Of a stretch of 64,000 nucleotides of DNA, positions 55,405 to 64,000 are shown in pieces. A program made the translations under genes and the position numbers. The stretch is taken from positions 992,001 to 1,056,000 of the forward strand of contig NZ_MPVN01000001.1 in NCBI RefSeq assembly GCF_001955535.1, in the 5' to 3' direction. Every line of letters begins with the position of its first letter. The first letter of the stretch is position 1. The notes below the pieces were generated by a model. The model saw only the letters and a program-made list of their open reading frames with translations. It had not been told where the DNA came from and ran no database searches. The stretch is from Paenibacillus sp. FSL H7-0326 (GTDB lineage Bacteria > Bacillota > Bacilli > Paenibacillales > Paenibacillaceae).

Positions 55405-56952
55405 TCAAATACGCGTCGCAATTACAGCAGTGCCTTCCTTACCCGGCAGCCGCAGTTTTGTCTTGCCGCTTGCCTTTGGGATGATCATCTCCCGGGTCAT
55501 TTCCCATATATCGATAAGATCGATCGCATAGTCGCCTGCTTCAGGCAAATCCAACGTAAAGAGAGACTGACAGCTCTTGCCGAAGTAATGGATGAAGCAA
55601 TCATCGCCGTGACGGCCTGCGTAAGTCGCATTATTCATCGACAGAAGCGCCCGATCCACGGGATTCATGCTCAGGATTTGTTTAAGATACGGATTATGTT
55701 GGACAGATGGATTGTCTGCCGTCATTTGCAAATCATTCGGGTTAATTCTAAACTTGCCTTGGACAGGTTGGATTTCGCCCTCCAACCCGTATACGATTTC
55801 TTGAAGAAACCGAATCCGCTTCACGCTTTCTCCGTGCAGATCGCCGCCCTTCGACCACCACAGAACCTCGTCCTCTCTGTGATAAGTCTCTCCATGCGTA
55901 CAATATCCGCCCTTGAGGGTAACCGTCCAAAAGCGGTGTGCCATTTCGAACGCCGAAAGGTGACCCCAACTCTCTTCAATATTGCCTTCATATTCACATT
56001 CATCGATAACGACCGGTTTCTGAAATTCATTCTTCCAATCTTCAGTCTTATGCACTAAGGCTGACTGGATGGAACAGTGCGTAATCCACGGTCTCTTGAA
56101 ATCGTACAGCTGAATCCAGTTATGGATAGACAACAGATGTTGATAGGGATCTTCCTGACGAATAAAGTTCCCGAAGCTTTCCCATTCTTCCTCTGTCTTC
56201 CTGAACACCATGTCATATTCATTGGCCAAGCTCCACCATATATTCCTGAAGGCGGACAGCCTCCTAACGCAATACTTAAGATAGGCCAGATTATCTTCTC
56301 TGCTCAACTCGTCGAAACCCCAGCGGCCTTTATCATAGGGATGGAACAAGATCAGATCCGCCTCGATCCCCATATCCATCAGGTCTTTCAGTTGATTCTC
56401 CAGATCGGTCCAGTAGCCGAGATCAGGGTTGTGTACATCCCATTTGCCTTCTGCGTTTTTTGTAAAAGGATAACGCTCCGGGTCATTGTTGTTGTAAACC
56501 ATGCTTTTAGGAAACAGACACATCCGAATTTTATTGAATGGACTTTCGGACAACGTTTTCTTGGTCCGCTCCCGAAGATCGACCGGCTGGTGCGTCCAAG
56601 CATACGCAGTGGTTCCGAACGGGATGTACTTGGTACCGTCCGCATATTGAAAGTGCGTGCCGTTCGTGATCACGGGCCCATGGTTGCGGCCCGTATTCTC
56701 GACACATTCAAACTCGCCGTAACTGTCGTCCGGATCCGCGAACGAAGAACCAATCTCATACCGCCAAATCCCTTGTTCTTGGGGCATGAACCGTATCTTG
56801 TATTCGCGGTTCCCGTTATAGAAGCCGTTTATCGTAAACCTCTGGTCCCCGTTCTTGAAAACGGCCGAGCAATCCACGACAACCCGCGAATCGGCAGGCT
56901 CTTCGCCCTTTAATAGAAGTTCAAAAATGTCAAACCGCTCTACGCGTTTCAA
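55405..56952 (-). CDS. DUF5060/DUF5605-type putative glycoside hydrolase
   Basis: This 515-aa protein has an N-terminal beta-sandwich DUF5060 domain (FTINGFYNGNREYKIRFMPQ, GIWRYEIGSSF), then a TIM-barrel hydrolase-like domain. Barrel parts are IPFGTTAYAWTHQPVDLRER, NKIRMCLFPKSMVYNNND, and ADLILFHPYDKGRWGFDELS. A candidate acid Glu lies in IWWSLANEYDMV (about 240) and a nucleophile candidate in KPVVIDECEYEGN (about 310). A small C-terminal beta domain follows. It is related to families around GH5/GH140 and apiosidases; the substrate is unknown. The start is a TTG after AAGGAGG. It is the last gene of module B; a fossil homologue lies at 30245. Confidence 0.82.
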   Translation of the reverse strand: MKRVERFDIFELLLKGEEPADSRVVVDCSAVFKNGDQRFTINGFYNGNREYKIRFMPQEQGIWRYEIGSSFADPDDSYGEFECVENTGRNHGPVITNGTHFQYADGTKYIPFGTTAYAWTHQPVDLRERTKKTLSESPFNKIRMCLFPKSMVYNNNDPERYPFTKNAEGKWDVHNPDLGYWTDLENQLKDLMDMGIEADLILFHPYDKGRWGFDELSREDNLAYLKYCVRRLSAFRNIWWSLANEYDMVFRKTEEEWESFGNFIRQEDPYQHLLSIHNWIQLYDFKRPWITHCSIQSALVHKTEDWKNEFQKPVVIDECEYEGNIEESWGHLSAFEMAHRFWTVTLKGGYCTHGETYHREDEVLWWSKGGDLHGESVKRIRFLQEIVYGLEGEIQPVQGKFRINPNDLQMTADNPSVQHNPYLKQILSMNPVDRALLSMNNATYAGRHGDDCFIHYFGKSCQSLFTLDLPEAGDYAIDLIDIWEMTREMIIPKASGKTKLRLPGKEGTAVIATRI

Positions 56953-57013
56953 GCGTTTCCCTCCTTAAAGTAATTACAATTGCTTCTTATTAGCCCCCCG
57001 GTTGTTGGAGCCT

Positions 57014-57967
57014 TTAGCCAAAACACAGCTTTAGCTTCGAGAAGAAATCTTCCAACGTCATCCTGGTATCGACGGCGTCGTAAACACGGATTTCTTTCCC
57101 ATCGGGATTTGGCGCATAAGTCAAATCATCTTGAATATAAGGCGCTTTTTCCGTATGCCAGCAGACGCGGCTTTCACTCTGAAGGAGAACGGAAATCGTT
57201 GGATTATCGCCCAGGGTCCAGCTTTCGCCATGAGGGAATGGAATCCGCATCGGCGCTTGGCCGAAATACTCGTTCAGCTCGAGCATCTGCCGGCAGAGAT
57301 AGGCACCGATTTCTCCGTAGGGCTTTACTTTGTCCACGAGTTCAGCCAACGATATTTCCATCGTCATGTAGGTCGTCCTCGGGATTTGCCACAGCTTAAT
57401 CGGCGATTCGAATACGATTCGCGACGCGATCAGATCGGACTTGATATTTGCCTCGTCACCTCCACTCGGGTAACCGCCGCCTCCGATCCACACAGCGGTG
57501 AGCCTGTCTGCGATGCGGGGTTCCTTTTTATAGGCAATGGCAAGGTCGGTGAGATTCCCTTGCAGCGCAATATACAGCGGCACGTCGCTGTCCCTCATCG
57601 CCTCTTCGATAATGAGGTCGGCCCCTTCGCTTTCGGGCAGATCGTCTTCGCCGGCAAGCTCGAACCGGCTGCCTCTTAAGAGCGGAACATCATTAATCCC
57701 CATAAGTCCGAGAATCTTCTTGCCCTCTTCGATGCTTTGATCCATACTCGAGCCTCTCAACGCCTTAAGCGAATCTATCGTGCGATATTTCCATTCGAAG
57801 TGAGCCGCGATGATCCCCTTTACCTCGAAGCATGGCGTTAGCAAATGGTGCGCAACCGCAAATTGGTCGTCAGCTTCCGCCTTAATATCGCTGTGGATGA
57901 TCACGCGCTTCTTTTTAATCTGCGGTACGGTATACCCCAGTCTTTCCAAGACATCGCTTCTTTTCAT
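57014..57967 (-). CDS. Nucleoside-hydrolase-like protein (IUNH superfamily), copy 3
   Basis: This 317-aa paralogue is more distant. Its N-terminal motif is IIHSDIKAEADDQFAVAHHL (about residue 22), again with spacing and charge unlike canonical DTDPGxDD. Other parts are LQGNLTDLAIAYKKEPRIAD, VWIGGGGYPSGGDEANIKSD, ELVDKVKPYGEIGAYLC, and LGDNPTISVLL. It is preceded 39 bases upstream by the TIM-barrel gene. The conserved pairing with TIM-barrel and glycan genes is the main clue to role. Confidence 0.82.
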   Translation of the reverse strand: MKRSDVLERLGYTVPQIKKKRVIIHSDIKAEADDQFAVAHHLLTPCFEVKGIIAAHFEWKYRTIDSLKALRGSSMDQSIEEGKKILGLMGINDVPLLRGSRFELAGEDDLPESEGADLIIEEAMRDSDVPLYIALQGNLTDLAIAYKKEPRIADRLTAVWIGGGGYPSGGDEANIKSDLIASRIVFESPIKLWQIPRTTYMTMEISLAELVDKVKPYGEIGAYLCRQMLELNEYFGQAPMRIPFPHGESWTLGDNPTISVLLQSESRVCWHTEKAPYIQDDLTYAPNPDGKEIRVYDAVDTRMTLEDFFSKLKLCFG

Positions 57968-58005
57968 TTTGATAGCCCTCCGTCAGGGTCCTGATCAGCC
58001 CCGTA

Positions 58006-58887
58006 TTATGAAATGATGCCAAGTAAGAGCCGCTCCAGCAAGCGCCGCTCTTGAGCCAAGCTTCCGAACTTATCCGCGGAAGCCCCAATATTCTCCGTTA
58101 ACGCATAACGCACATGCCCCCTCTCGTTAATGAGCTTACAGAGCTCCTGCACGTTAACGGTCCCGCTCCCCAAATCGGCATAATCATTAGGCGCCGTTAG
58201 CGAAGGGTAGATCATAAAGCTGTCGAAGGCCTTGCCGCTTTGCTCCAGACCCGCAATAATATTGACCGGAAATTTCGGCGTCCGGCTGATGTCCTTCAGA
58301 TGAACGATGTCACAGCGGCTGCCAAGCCGGGCAAGAATGTCCGCCGGAACTTGCCCGGAGCGGAGCACCCAGCCCAGATCCAGTTCAAACCGCACGTATT
58401 CCGGATCCGTATTGTCGATTAATTCCTCGTATAACGTCCGTCCACCATCGATGAGGAATTCATGGGCGTGATTATGGTGATAGAACGCGAATCCGTTCTC
58501 CTTCATCTGCTTCCCTACGCGGTTCATCTGCTCCGCAGCCGCAAGCGCCTCGTCCCGGCTGCTCACCCACATCGATGGAATCGCGATTCGACGGCATTTC
58601 AGCTTTTCATAGTAGCTGAACATCGCATTCCAATCCGGATGTTCGAGCGGCAAATCCAAATTCAATGGCTCTTGTGCCGCGAGGACGGTCAGGCCAAGCC
58701 GATCAAGCTGATCCTTGACCGTTTCGGCAGACATCTCATCCCGATACCGGGAATAGCCGCGTATGTTGTAACCGACCAATTCGATGCCGCGGTAACCTGC
58801 CTCCGCGATCCGCTCCAGCGTCCCGAAGTAATCCTCGCTCAACTCGCGTTGAACGGAGGAGAGATTGACGCCAATTTCGACTGCCAT
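58006..58887 (-). CDS. Sugar phosphate isomerase/epimerase-like TIM barrel, copy 2
   Basis: This 293-aa xylose isomerase-like TIM-barrel protein has EIGVNLSSVQRELSEDYFGT, GYRGIELVGYNIRGY, the metal-site strand FAFYHHNHAHEF (about 150), VRFELDLGWVLRSGQV (about 180), and DIVHLKDISRTP (about 205). ATG 58887 has GGAGG eight bases upstream; a TTG at 58893 is possible. It lies between PL8 and nucleoside-hydrolase-like copy 3, just as copy 1 sits before nucleoside-hydrolase-like copy 1. The reaction is unknown. Confidence 0.85.
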   Translation of the reverse strand: MAVEIGVNLSSVQRELSEDYFGTLERIAEAGYRGIELVGYNIRGYSRYRDEMSAETVKDQLDRLGLTVLAAQEPLNLDLPLEHPDWNAMFSYYEKLKCRRIAIPSMWVSSRDEALAAAEQMNRVGKQMKENGFAFYHHNHAHEFLIDGGRTLYEELIDNTDPEYVRFELDLGWVLRSGQVPADILARLGSRCDIVHLKDISRTPKFPVNIIAGLEQSGKAFDSFMIYPSLTAPNDYADLGSGTVNVQELCKLINERGHVRYALTENIGASADKFGSLAQERRLLERLLLGIIS

Positions 58888-58910
58888 ATGCAAAGCCTCC
58901 TTCCCTCCTT

Positions 58911-61199
58911 CTATCTTCCCAATCGAATCTTCGAGGTCCCACCGTACGTCGCCTTCGCATGGTAACGCAGCTTCACCGCAGGGATTAGCTGCATCACTTC
59001 AATCTGCGGGTCATGCTCGATGATGCTCGCCGCTTCCAGCTGAAGCTCAAGCTCGATCGTCCCGCTGTTCTCATGAGTCGGGTCGCTGATGGCCACCTCC
59101 ACCATTTCATCGGTGACATTAGCCATAACGGATGCCTTCCCCGTACAGGTCAAGTAAGCAGCCGAAGCGGTCTGATCGGTCCAGAAGTTCACGCCAAGAA
59201 TCCCAAGCCCGGTATGCTGTACAGCATGCGCTGCAGACGATTGCTCGATAATTTTCACTGAAGGCTCATCCGCGTAACGCACCATCTCCTCCGCCGTTAT
59301 GCCAGGGAGAATCACATAGGCATAACTCTCATTTTGCGGAGTCGTCCCATGGTGGAACCATACGGTCGCGTAATTCCGGAACAGCTCGGTATCAGGACCA
59401 TTTCCGATTTCGCTCCATCGCCCTGTTCTTGTTTCACGCTTAGCCAGCAGGCTTGAGGTCGTCGGAAAGTAATAGCCGATATCATCCCCGGCATTGTCTC
59501 CCTGTAAGTGCATCCATTGCGTTAACGGCAGCACCGATGACCAGACCGGCTGATCCGGCATCGGCACACCGTTCACGATCAATTGGTTATTTCCCTGGTG
59601 GTTCAGCTTCCGGTTCTCGACGATGGTCTCCACTTGGAACGGCCCGTCGTAGCAGATATTAGAACCAAGTGCGACGATCTCACCTTCGAACATGAACCAT
59701 GACTTTAATGCCCGCAGCGGTACCTCCACCGTGCCCGACTTATAATCCTCCAACGCCATGCTAGCCGAGCCATACAATTCTTGCAGCTGCACGCCGCCTG
59801 CCCAGCACTCGCCGCTGCGGTACATGTTTCCGAAGCTGTCTGCCCTCGGCTCATCCGTCACCGTGATGCCTGCCAGACGATAAGGGTCTACCGTTGGCCA
59901 ATAGCCGTCCGAATAATGCCCCAGATCGCGGTTGTATAACGAAGTATGGCCGTGGCCGGTGTACCAGCCCTTCTTGTTCTCGCCATTAATCGATTCATAT
60001 GCCGCAACTCGTTTCGAGAACATACTGATCCCGAAGGCGTATTCGGCCCGCTGCTGGACCGCCCTAGCCATGCTGCCGAACATCTTGAAGCGAGGTGCCG
60101 GAGCGGTAGCCGGTAGCCCTTCATCCTGCAGTAAGCTAACGGCAATATCCTGCAGATAGCGCGGGGTGGAGGCAAGGAACGACTTCGACTTGTCTTGCAG
60201 AATCCAATACTTCACCATGCCTTGAATTCGGGCAGCATGTTCCGTAGGCGCGAAAATGGATAGCTCAAGCAGCGCCCTAATGACGGCATGCCCCGCTTCG
60301 TGATTCTGTAGATCATGCCTTGATGCCTCGCGTCCATTAGCCATATCCATGCAAGAACCGCGGAAAATGAGCGGCGAGTAAGCTTCGTACACCCACTCGT
60401 ACATCCGCTCCTTCTGCATCTCGCTGACCGCGTACGGCGAGCCATCCAGCAGACGAACCATCGTCACCAGACTGCCGATCAGATTTTTGCCGTATCCTCC
60501 GGTATAGGGAATTCCATGCTGCAGGAACGAGCCGTCCGGACAAAATCCGCCCTCGCCCTCGGTCACGTATTCGAAAAGCGGGCTTAGCGCGTCGCGCACC
60601 TGTAGCAACTTCGCTTCATCCTCCAGTATGAGCGAACGCAGCGCAATGACACGGCAGATCCATACCCGGTTGGCCCCCTTCGAGACCATCGTTGGATAAT
60701 GCGGGGTGGAGTTCAGGAAGGTGTTCGGATCCGGCGTGAACCGGTCGACGGGAGCCAGATAGGCTTCCACCTGCTGACGGGACAGACTGTCCGACATCAA
60801 CAGAATCGTCTCCGTCAACGCGCTCGGTACGCCGATCTCCCAATCCCACCAATTGCCGTTCGTGTCGATATGCACATTGAAGCGATTCGCGATCACCCAG
60901 TCCAGAGCGCCGATGACATCCCGGCTCAGCTGTTCGGAGCCTTCAAGCCTGGAGCCTGGCGTATGCAGCGCGATTGCCATTTGGCGCAGCCGGAAGAAAT
61001 TTTTCGTCAGACCCGCGGTGACCTTAACGTCACGCAAGTCTTCCCACAGATAGTCGCGCGTCTCGTGCTTCACAAGCCGATCCCAATAGCTTTGCGCTTC
61101 TGCCGTCACATCTCGGAATTCTTCCTCCACACCGATGCTGAAGTCTCTAAAGTAACGTTCGTTGACAGTCCGTCTCCACTTCTCCCTAATATCCTGCAT
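58911..61199 (-). CDS. Polysaccharide lyase family 8 protein (cytoplasmic)
   Basis: This 762-aa lyase cleaves uronic-acid-containing chains by beta-elimination. It has an N-terminal alpha/alpha toroid: ALDWVIANRFNVHIDTNGNW with WDWEIGVPSALTETILLMSD (catalytic Asn region), and DGSFLQHGIPYTGGYG with the His/Tyr pair (about residue 210). The middle has FMFEGEIVALGSNICYDG and ENRKLNHQGNNQLIVNG typical of the PL8 beta-sandwich. There is no signal peptide, unlike hyaluronate, chondroitin and xanthan lyases, which are secreted; it may act on imported oligosaccharides. The ATG at 61199 (GAGGAG upstream) was preferred to 61238. It is followed in the operon by TIM-barrel copy 2. Confidence 0.92.
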   Translation of the reverse strand: MQDIREKWRRTVNERYFRDFSIGVEEEFRDVTAEAQSYWDRLVKHETRDYLWEDLRDVKVTAGLTKNFFRLRQMAIALHTPGSRLEGSEQLSRDVIGALDWVIANRFNVHIDTNGNWWDWEIGVPSALTETILLMSDSLSRQQVEAYLAPVDRFTPDPNTFLNSTPHYPTMVSKGANRVWICRVIALRSLILEDEAKLLQVRDALSPLFEYVTEGEGGFCPDGSFLQHGIPYTGGYGKNLIGSLVTMVRLLDGSPYAVSEMQKERMYEWVYEAYSPLIFRGSCMDMANGREASRHDLQNHEAGHAVIRALLELSIFAPTEHAARIQGMVKYWILQDKSKSFLASTPRYLQDIAVSLLQDEGLPATAPAPRFKMFGSMARAVQQRAEYAFGISMFSKRVAAYESINGENKKGWYTGHGHTSLYNRDLGHYSDGYWPTVDPYRLAGITVTDEPRADSFGNMYRSGECWAGGVQLQELYGSASMALEDYKSGTVEVPLRALKSWFMFEGEIVALGSNICYDGPFQVETIVENRKLNHQGNNQLIVNGVPMPDQPVWSSVLPLTQWMHLQGDNAGDDIGYYFPTTSSLLAKRETRTGRWSEIGNGPDTELFRNYATVWFHHGTTPQNESYAYVILPGITAEEMVRYADEPSVKIIEQSSAAHAVQHTGLGILGVNFWTDQTASAAYLTCTGKASVMANVTDEMVEVAISDPTHENSGTIELELQLEAASIIEHDPQIEVMQLIPAVKLRYHAKATYGGTSKIRLGR

Positions 61200-61260
61200 G
61201 TCGATTCTCCTCTCACAATACCACCCCGGTCCCTTCACCGACCGGAGCGACCAACTTCGA

Positions 61261-62514
61261 CTACCAATACAATTGCCAATCCTTCGTCAGACGGGTCAAT
61301 GCTTCCAGATAGAAATAATCGCCCCACAAATTCGCTTCATCCACGCCATGGTTATACTTCTTGAAATATACGCCGTGCAGGAGCAGTGCGTTTGACGCTG
61401 CATCTTTCTTCGACGAGTAATGGTCGTACATCGATTTCGTTATCTTCTTTGCCGCATTGGTGTAATATCGCTGTTCTTCCTCGTCGGACAGATGTTTGAC
61501 CAGCTCCAGCAAACCGCACACGGCAATCGAGGAGGAGGAGCTGTCCCGCGGCTCCCCGCTGCCATCCGTGAAGTCGAGATCCCAATAGGCCACAAGATCG
61601 TCAGGACAGCGGTTTAAGAAGTAATTGGCGAGCAGCTTGCCCATCTCCAAGAAACGGGCATCTTGCGTATACAGGTAGGTGAGCACGAAGCCGTAAATTC
61701 CCCATGCTTGCCCCCGCGCCCAGCACGATTCGTCGGAATGCCCTTGGAGGGTGTTCCCTCTAAGCGCTTCGCCGGTGTCGATATCGAAGAAGAAAGTGTG
61801 GTACGTCGTACCGTCCGGCCGGACGATGTGCTTTAAGGCATTCTGCGCATGTGCATAAGCTGCGTCCTTGAAAGACGACTCTCCTGTCACTTCGCTGGCC
61901 CAGTACAGCAACGGGAGATTCATCAGGCAGTCGATAATCATCCGGCCGCGTTGATTCGGATCGTTCATATCTCCCCATGCCTGGATAATTCCCGCCGCTT
62001 CGACATAACGGCTCATCAAGTGGTTAGCTGCGCTTAATGCCGCCGATTTGGCCGCTTCATTCCCCGTCAATTTGTAGGCTGCGATGCAGGATAAGCTGTA
62101 CAAGAATCCGATATCATGCGTATTGCAATCGATCTTGCGCTCTATTCGATCAATGAAGCTGTCTATGTGGGCTTCAATCGTCTTCAGATACTGCTCATCC
62201 CTTGTCTGCTCATAGGTGAGACAAAGAATGCCCGTCCAGAAGCCGGTCGTCCAGCCGACATTGGCGCCTTGAATTTTCTGCGGATTCGCATCCCGGGTAT
62301 CTCCATGTACATTTAATGCATACACATTGCCAATCGTGGAGCTCGTCGGGAACCCACCCTTGAACCCGTTCAGATTTCCCTCCACTTTGCTTATGGCCGC
62401 CGCAAAAGCCTCACGGTAAACCTCCGGATGGAAATCAGGCTCGCTGCGGAATACCTCGTTCCGCATTCCTTCGTTGATGATGGCTTCGAATAGAATGTCC
62501 TTCATCCCCTTCAT
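61261..62514 (-). CDS. GH88-family unsaturated glucuronyl hydrolase
   Basis: This 417-aa enzyme removes the 4,5-unsaturated uronic acid left by a lyase, matching the PL8 gene downstream. It has an (alpha/alpha)6 barrel with VGWTTGFWTGILCLTYEQT, the first catalytic Asp in CNTHDIGFLYSLSC (about 112), the second Asp in RMIIDCLMNLPLLYWASEV, and QGHSDESCWARGQAWGIYGF, AYWDLDFTDGSGEPRDSSSS and SNALLLHGVY. The length is normal. AAGGAGATG precedes the ATG. Confidence 0.93.
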   Translation of the reverse strand: MKGMKDILFEAIINEGMRNEVFRSEPDFHPEVYREAFAAAISKVEGNLNGFKGGFPTSSTIGNVYALNVHGDTRDANPQKIQGANVGWTTGFWTGILCLTYEQTRDEQYLKTIEAHIDSFIDRIERKIDCNTHDIGFLYSLSCIAAYKLTGNEAAKSAALSAANHLMSRYVEAAGIIQAWGDMNDPNQRGRMIIDCLMNLPLLYWASEVTGESSFKDAAYAHAQNALKHIVRPDGTTYHTFFFDIDTGEALRGNTLQGHSDESCWARGQAWGIYGFVLTYLYTQDARFLEMGKLLANYFLNRCPDDLVAYWDLDFTDGSGEPRDSSSSSIAVCGLLELVKHLSDEEEQRYYTNAAKKITKSMYDHYSSKKDAASNALLLHGVYFKKYNHGVDEANLWGDYFYLEALTRLTKDWQLYW

Positions 62515-62548
62515 GGTTGAACATCTCCTTCACACGGTGTGTTTGTTT

Positions 62549-63433
62549 TTACCCTTTCACAGCTCCCACCATGATTCCTTTGATGAAGTACTTCTGGAAG
62601 AACGGATACGCAATCAGGATCGGCAGTACGCCGATGACGGCAATGGCCATCTTCACGGAATCGGTTGGCATGTTCTGCGAAACGTCAGCTGCCTGCGAGC
62701 TCATATTCGTATTAATGAACTGAATGTCTTGCATGATTCGGTTCAACAGGTTCTGGATGCTGAACAGCTTCGGATCTGTAATATAGATCATCCCGAGCTG
62801 CCAGTCGTTCCAATACATGATGCAGGAGAACAAGCCGATTGTCGCCATAACAGGTGTCGACAGCGGGAGGACGACATTCCACAGTGTGCGGAATTCTCCA
62901 GCCCCATCGATTTGAGCCGCTTCGACCAGCGCAGGCGGAATCGTCGACTGGAAGAAGGTGCGCATCATCATGACGTAGAAGCCATTCATCAGTAGTCCCG
63001 GTATGATCAAAGCAAAGATCGTATTCTTAACGTGGAACAGCTGCGTATAGACGAGATAGCTTGGCACCAATCCGCCATGGAACAGCATCGTGAAGAAGAC
63101 CAAGAACATGATCAGCGTGCGGTGCGGCGTAACGCTTCTGGATAACGGGTAGGCCAGAAGCGCGGATATCGCCACGCTCGCTGCCGTGCCTACGACGGTG
63201 ACGAATATGGTAATCCCGTAGGCCCGGGCGATATCTGATCCTCGGTCCAGCAGATACGTATAAGCGTCAATGCTGAAATCACGCGGAATGAACGAGTAAC
63301 CGTGGGCGATAATCTCCTCTTGATCGGTGAAGGACGCCGAGATCAGGAGTACGAAAGGAATGAGACAAAACAAGGAAAAAGCAATCATGGTAATATAACT
63401 GAACCAGGTCAATCCTCTGCTTTCGTTTTTCAA
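62549..63433 (-). CDS. Sugar ABC transporter permease, LplC/YtcP type (module B)
   Basis: This 294-aa, six-TM permease has the EAA loop ALVEAAQIDGAGEFRTLWNV, GLFSCIMYWNDWQLGMIYIT, SIQNLLNRIMQDIQFIN, and the C-terminus AYPFFQKYFIKGIMVGAVKG. It starts with TTG after AGGAGG. It is the intact homologue of the fossil at 3123-3586. It lies directly downstream of the partial LplB-type permease. Confidence 0.92.
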   Translation of the reverse strand: MKNESRGLTWFSYITMIAFSLFCLIPFVLLISASFTDQEEIIAHGYSFIPRDFSIDAYTYLLDRGSDIARAYGITIFVTVVGTAASVAISALLAYPLSRSVTPHRTLIMFLVFFTMLFHGGLVPSYLVYTQLFHVKNTIFALIIPGLLMNGFYVMMMRTFFQSTIPPALVEAAQIDGAGEFRTLWNVVLPLSTPVMATIGLFSCIMYWNDWQLGMIYITDPKLFSIQNLLNRIMQDIQFINTNMSSQAADVSQNMPTDSVKMAIAVIGVLPILIAYPFFQKYFIKGIMVGAVKG

Positions 63434-63444
63434 TTGGCTTCCTC

Positions 63445-64000
63445 CTAAAATAGCGCGTTTTCTTTGTTGTAACGCCGTACTGAGTAATTCGCGAGAATGA
63501 CAAGCACGAAGCCGACGAGCGATTGATACACCCCTGCCGCCGTGGACATTCCGATATCCCCGTTGCCCATAAGACCCCGGAACACATACGTATCGATGGT
63601 CGCCGTCGTGGAGAACAACGCTCCCGACGCCATCGGCACCTGATAGAACAAGCCGAAATCTGAGTAGAAAATACGTCCGACGCTCAGCAATGTCATCATA
63701 ATGATCGTTGGCATCATGATCGGCAGCGTGATGTGGAAGATCTGCTGGAGCCGGCTGGCGCCATCCAACCGTGCCGCTTCATAATACTCGTCATCGATGC
63801 CCAAAAGAGCCGCGAAGAAGACGATGCTCGAATAGCCGATGGATTTCCAGAAGTGAACAACGCTCAGAATGTAAGGCCAATACTTCGGTTCACTGTACCA
63901 GGAAACCCAATCCTCAATACCGAGCCACGGGAGAATCGTCTTGTTCAGAAAGCCGGTGTCCGGGCTAAGCAGAGCGAACACCAGGTAGCTGACGATAACC
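63445..64000 (-). CDS. Sugar ABC transporter permease, LplB/YteP type (partial, runs off window)
   Basis: The C-terminal about 180 residues are visible. Parts are VVHFWKSIGYSSIVFFAALL, the EAA loop YEAARLDGASRLQQIFHITL, FYSDFGLFYQVPMASGALF, and STAAGVYQSLVGFVLVILAN. The frame stays open through the last bases of the window, so the start lies beyond 64000. It is the partner of the LplC-type permease 11 bases downstream. A solute-binding protein gene is expected further out. Confidence 0.9.
   Translation of the reverse strand, partial: VIVSYLVFALLSPDTGFLNKTILPWLGIEDWVSWYSEPKYWPYILSVVHFWKSIGYSSIVFFAALLGIDDEYYEAARLDGASRLQQIFHITLPIMMPTIIMMTLLSVGRIFYSDFGLFYQVPMASGALFSTTATIDTYVFRGLMGNGDIGMSTAAGVYQSLVGFVLVILANYSVRRYNKENALF

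Noticed and set aside
55215..55421. Minus-strand ORF of 68 codons over the terminator of the DUF5060-type gene
   Set aside because: It spans a clear hairpin terminator and is a shifted frame of the AraC fragment.
56077..56913. Plus-strand ORF of 278 codons opposite the DUF5060-type gene
   Set aside because: Antisense shadow of a well-supported gene with no start signals.
60699..61364. Plus-strand ORF of 221 codons opposite the PL8 gene
   Set aside because: Antisense to a confirmed lyase; composition and lack of RBS indicate a shadow.
1..64000. CRISPR arrays, tRNA or rRNA genes
   Set aside because: No regularly spaced repeats of CRISPR type and no tRNA- or rRNA-like sequence were noticed on either strand.

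Overview
The window reads as a Bacillota chromosome of the Paenibacillaceae type (Paenibacillus or a close relative). The grounds are strong AGGAGG ribosome binding sites, YesMN-type two-component regulation, LplABC-type sugar ABC transporters, and a high density of glycoside hydrolase, lyase and AraC genes. Nearly all genes lie on the minus strand. No tRNA, rRNA or CRISPR array was seen. This placement is an inference from gene content, not from a marker gene.

Left third (about 1-20.5 kb). This part is AT-rich and full of decayed DNA. It opens with a nitrile hydratase beta subunit (the alpha subunit probably starts at the window edge). Then come a broken IS4-type transposase, a frameshifted MerR regulator whose target gene is deleted, an in-frame fossil joining two sugar permeases, and an IS256-type element. 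That element abuts the stop codon of a TDT/SLAC1-type transporter. A PucR fragment and a decayed IS4/IS701-type element with intact ends follow. The intact core is a UrtABCDE-type ABC transporter (7.9-12.6 kb) plus two DUF1989 proteins, UAAP2 and UAAP1, now known as carboxyguanidine deiminase subunits, and a GntR/FCD regulator. No carboxylase or allophanate hydrolase is present. A degenerate XRE regulator, a MocR/PdxR regulator divergent from a PaiB-like protein, a broken CynX-like MFS gene and a tyrosine-recombinase fragment complete this part.

Right two thirds (20.8-64 kb). This is a glycan catabolic region. Module A (20.8-28.7 kb, divergent from an AraC regulator at 28.8-30.1 kb) carries a GPH symporter, a cytoplasmic PKD alpha/beta hydrolase, an SDR, a GMC oxidoreductase, a xylose-isomerase-like TIM barrel and a nucleoside-hydrolase-like protein. 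Next are a GH43 and a GH78 rhamnosidase. An eight-gene operon runs from 47.9 down to 36.0 kb: solute-binding lipoprotein, two permeases, GH43_24-like, GH3, GH42, GH43 and a nucleoside-hydrolase-like protein, ending in a strong terminator. Upstream are a YesN/YesM pair and a secreted paralogue of the PKD hydrolase. Its promoter shares -10, palindrome and tandem-repeat architecture with the transporter operon. Module B (54-64 kb) has a dead SDR paralogue, an AraC fragment, a DUF5060-type protein, a third nucleoside-hydrolase-like protein, a second TIM barrel, PL8, GH88 and two permeases, the last cut by the window edge.

How the genes work together (inference). The enzyme set (galactanase-like GH43, GH42, GH43, GH78, GH88, PL8) suits a branched uronic-acid- and rhamnose-containing plant polysaccharide such as type II arabinogalactan or a gum. 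Most interesting is the recurrence, in two separate clusters, of PKD hydrolase + SDR lacking the catalytic lysine (YxxxN) + nucleoside-hydrolase-like protein with an altered metal motif + TIM barrel. This looks like an undescribed catabolic unit. The left half and several glycoside hydrolase loci are unusually rich in fossils that keep both ends of a gene but have lost the middle.
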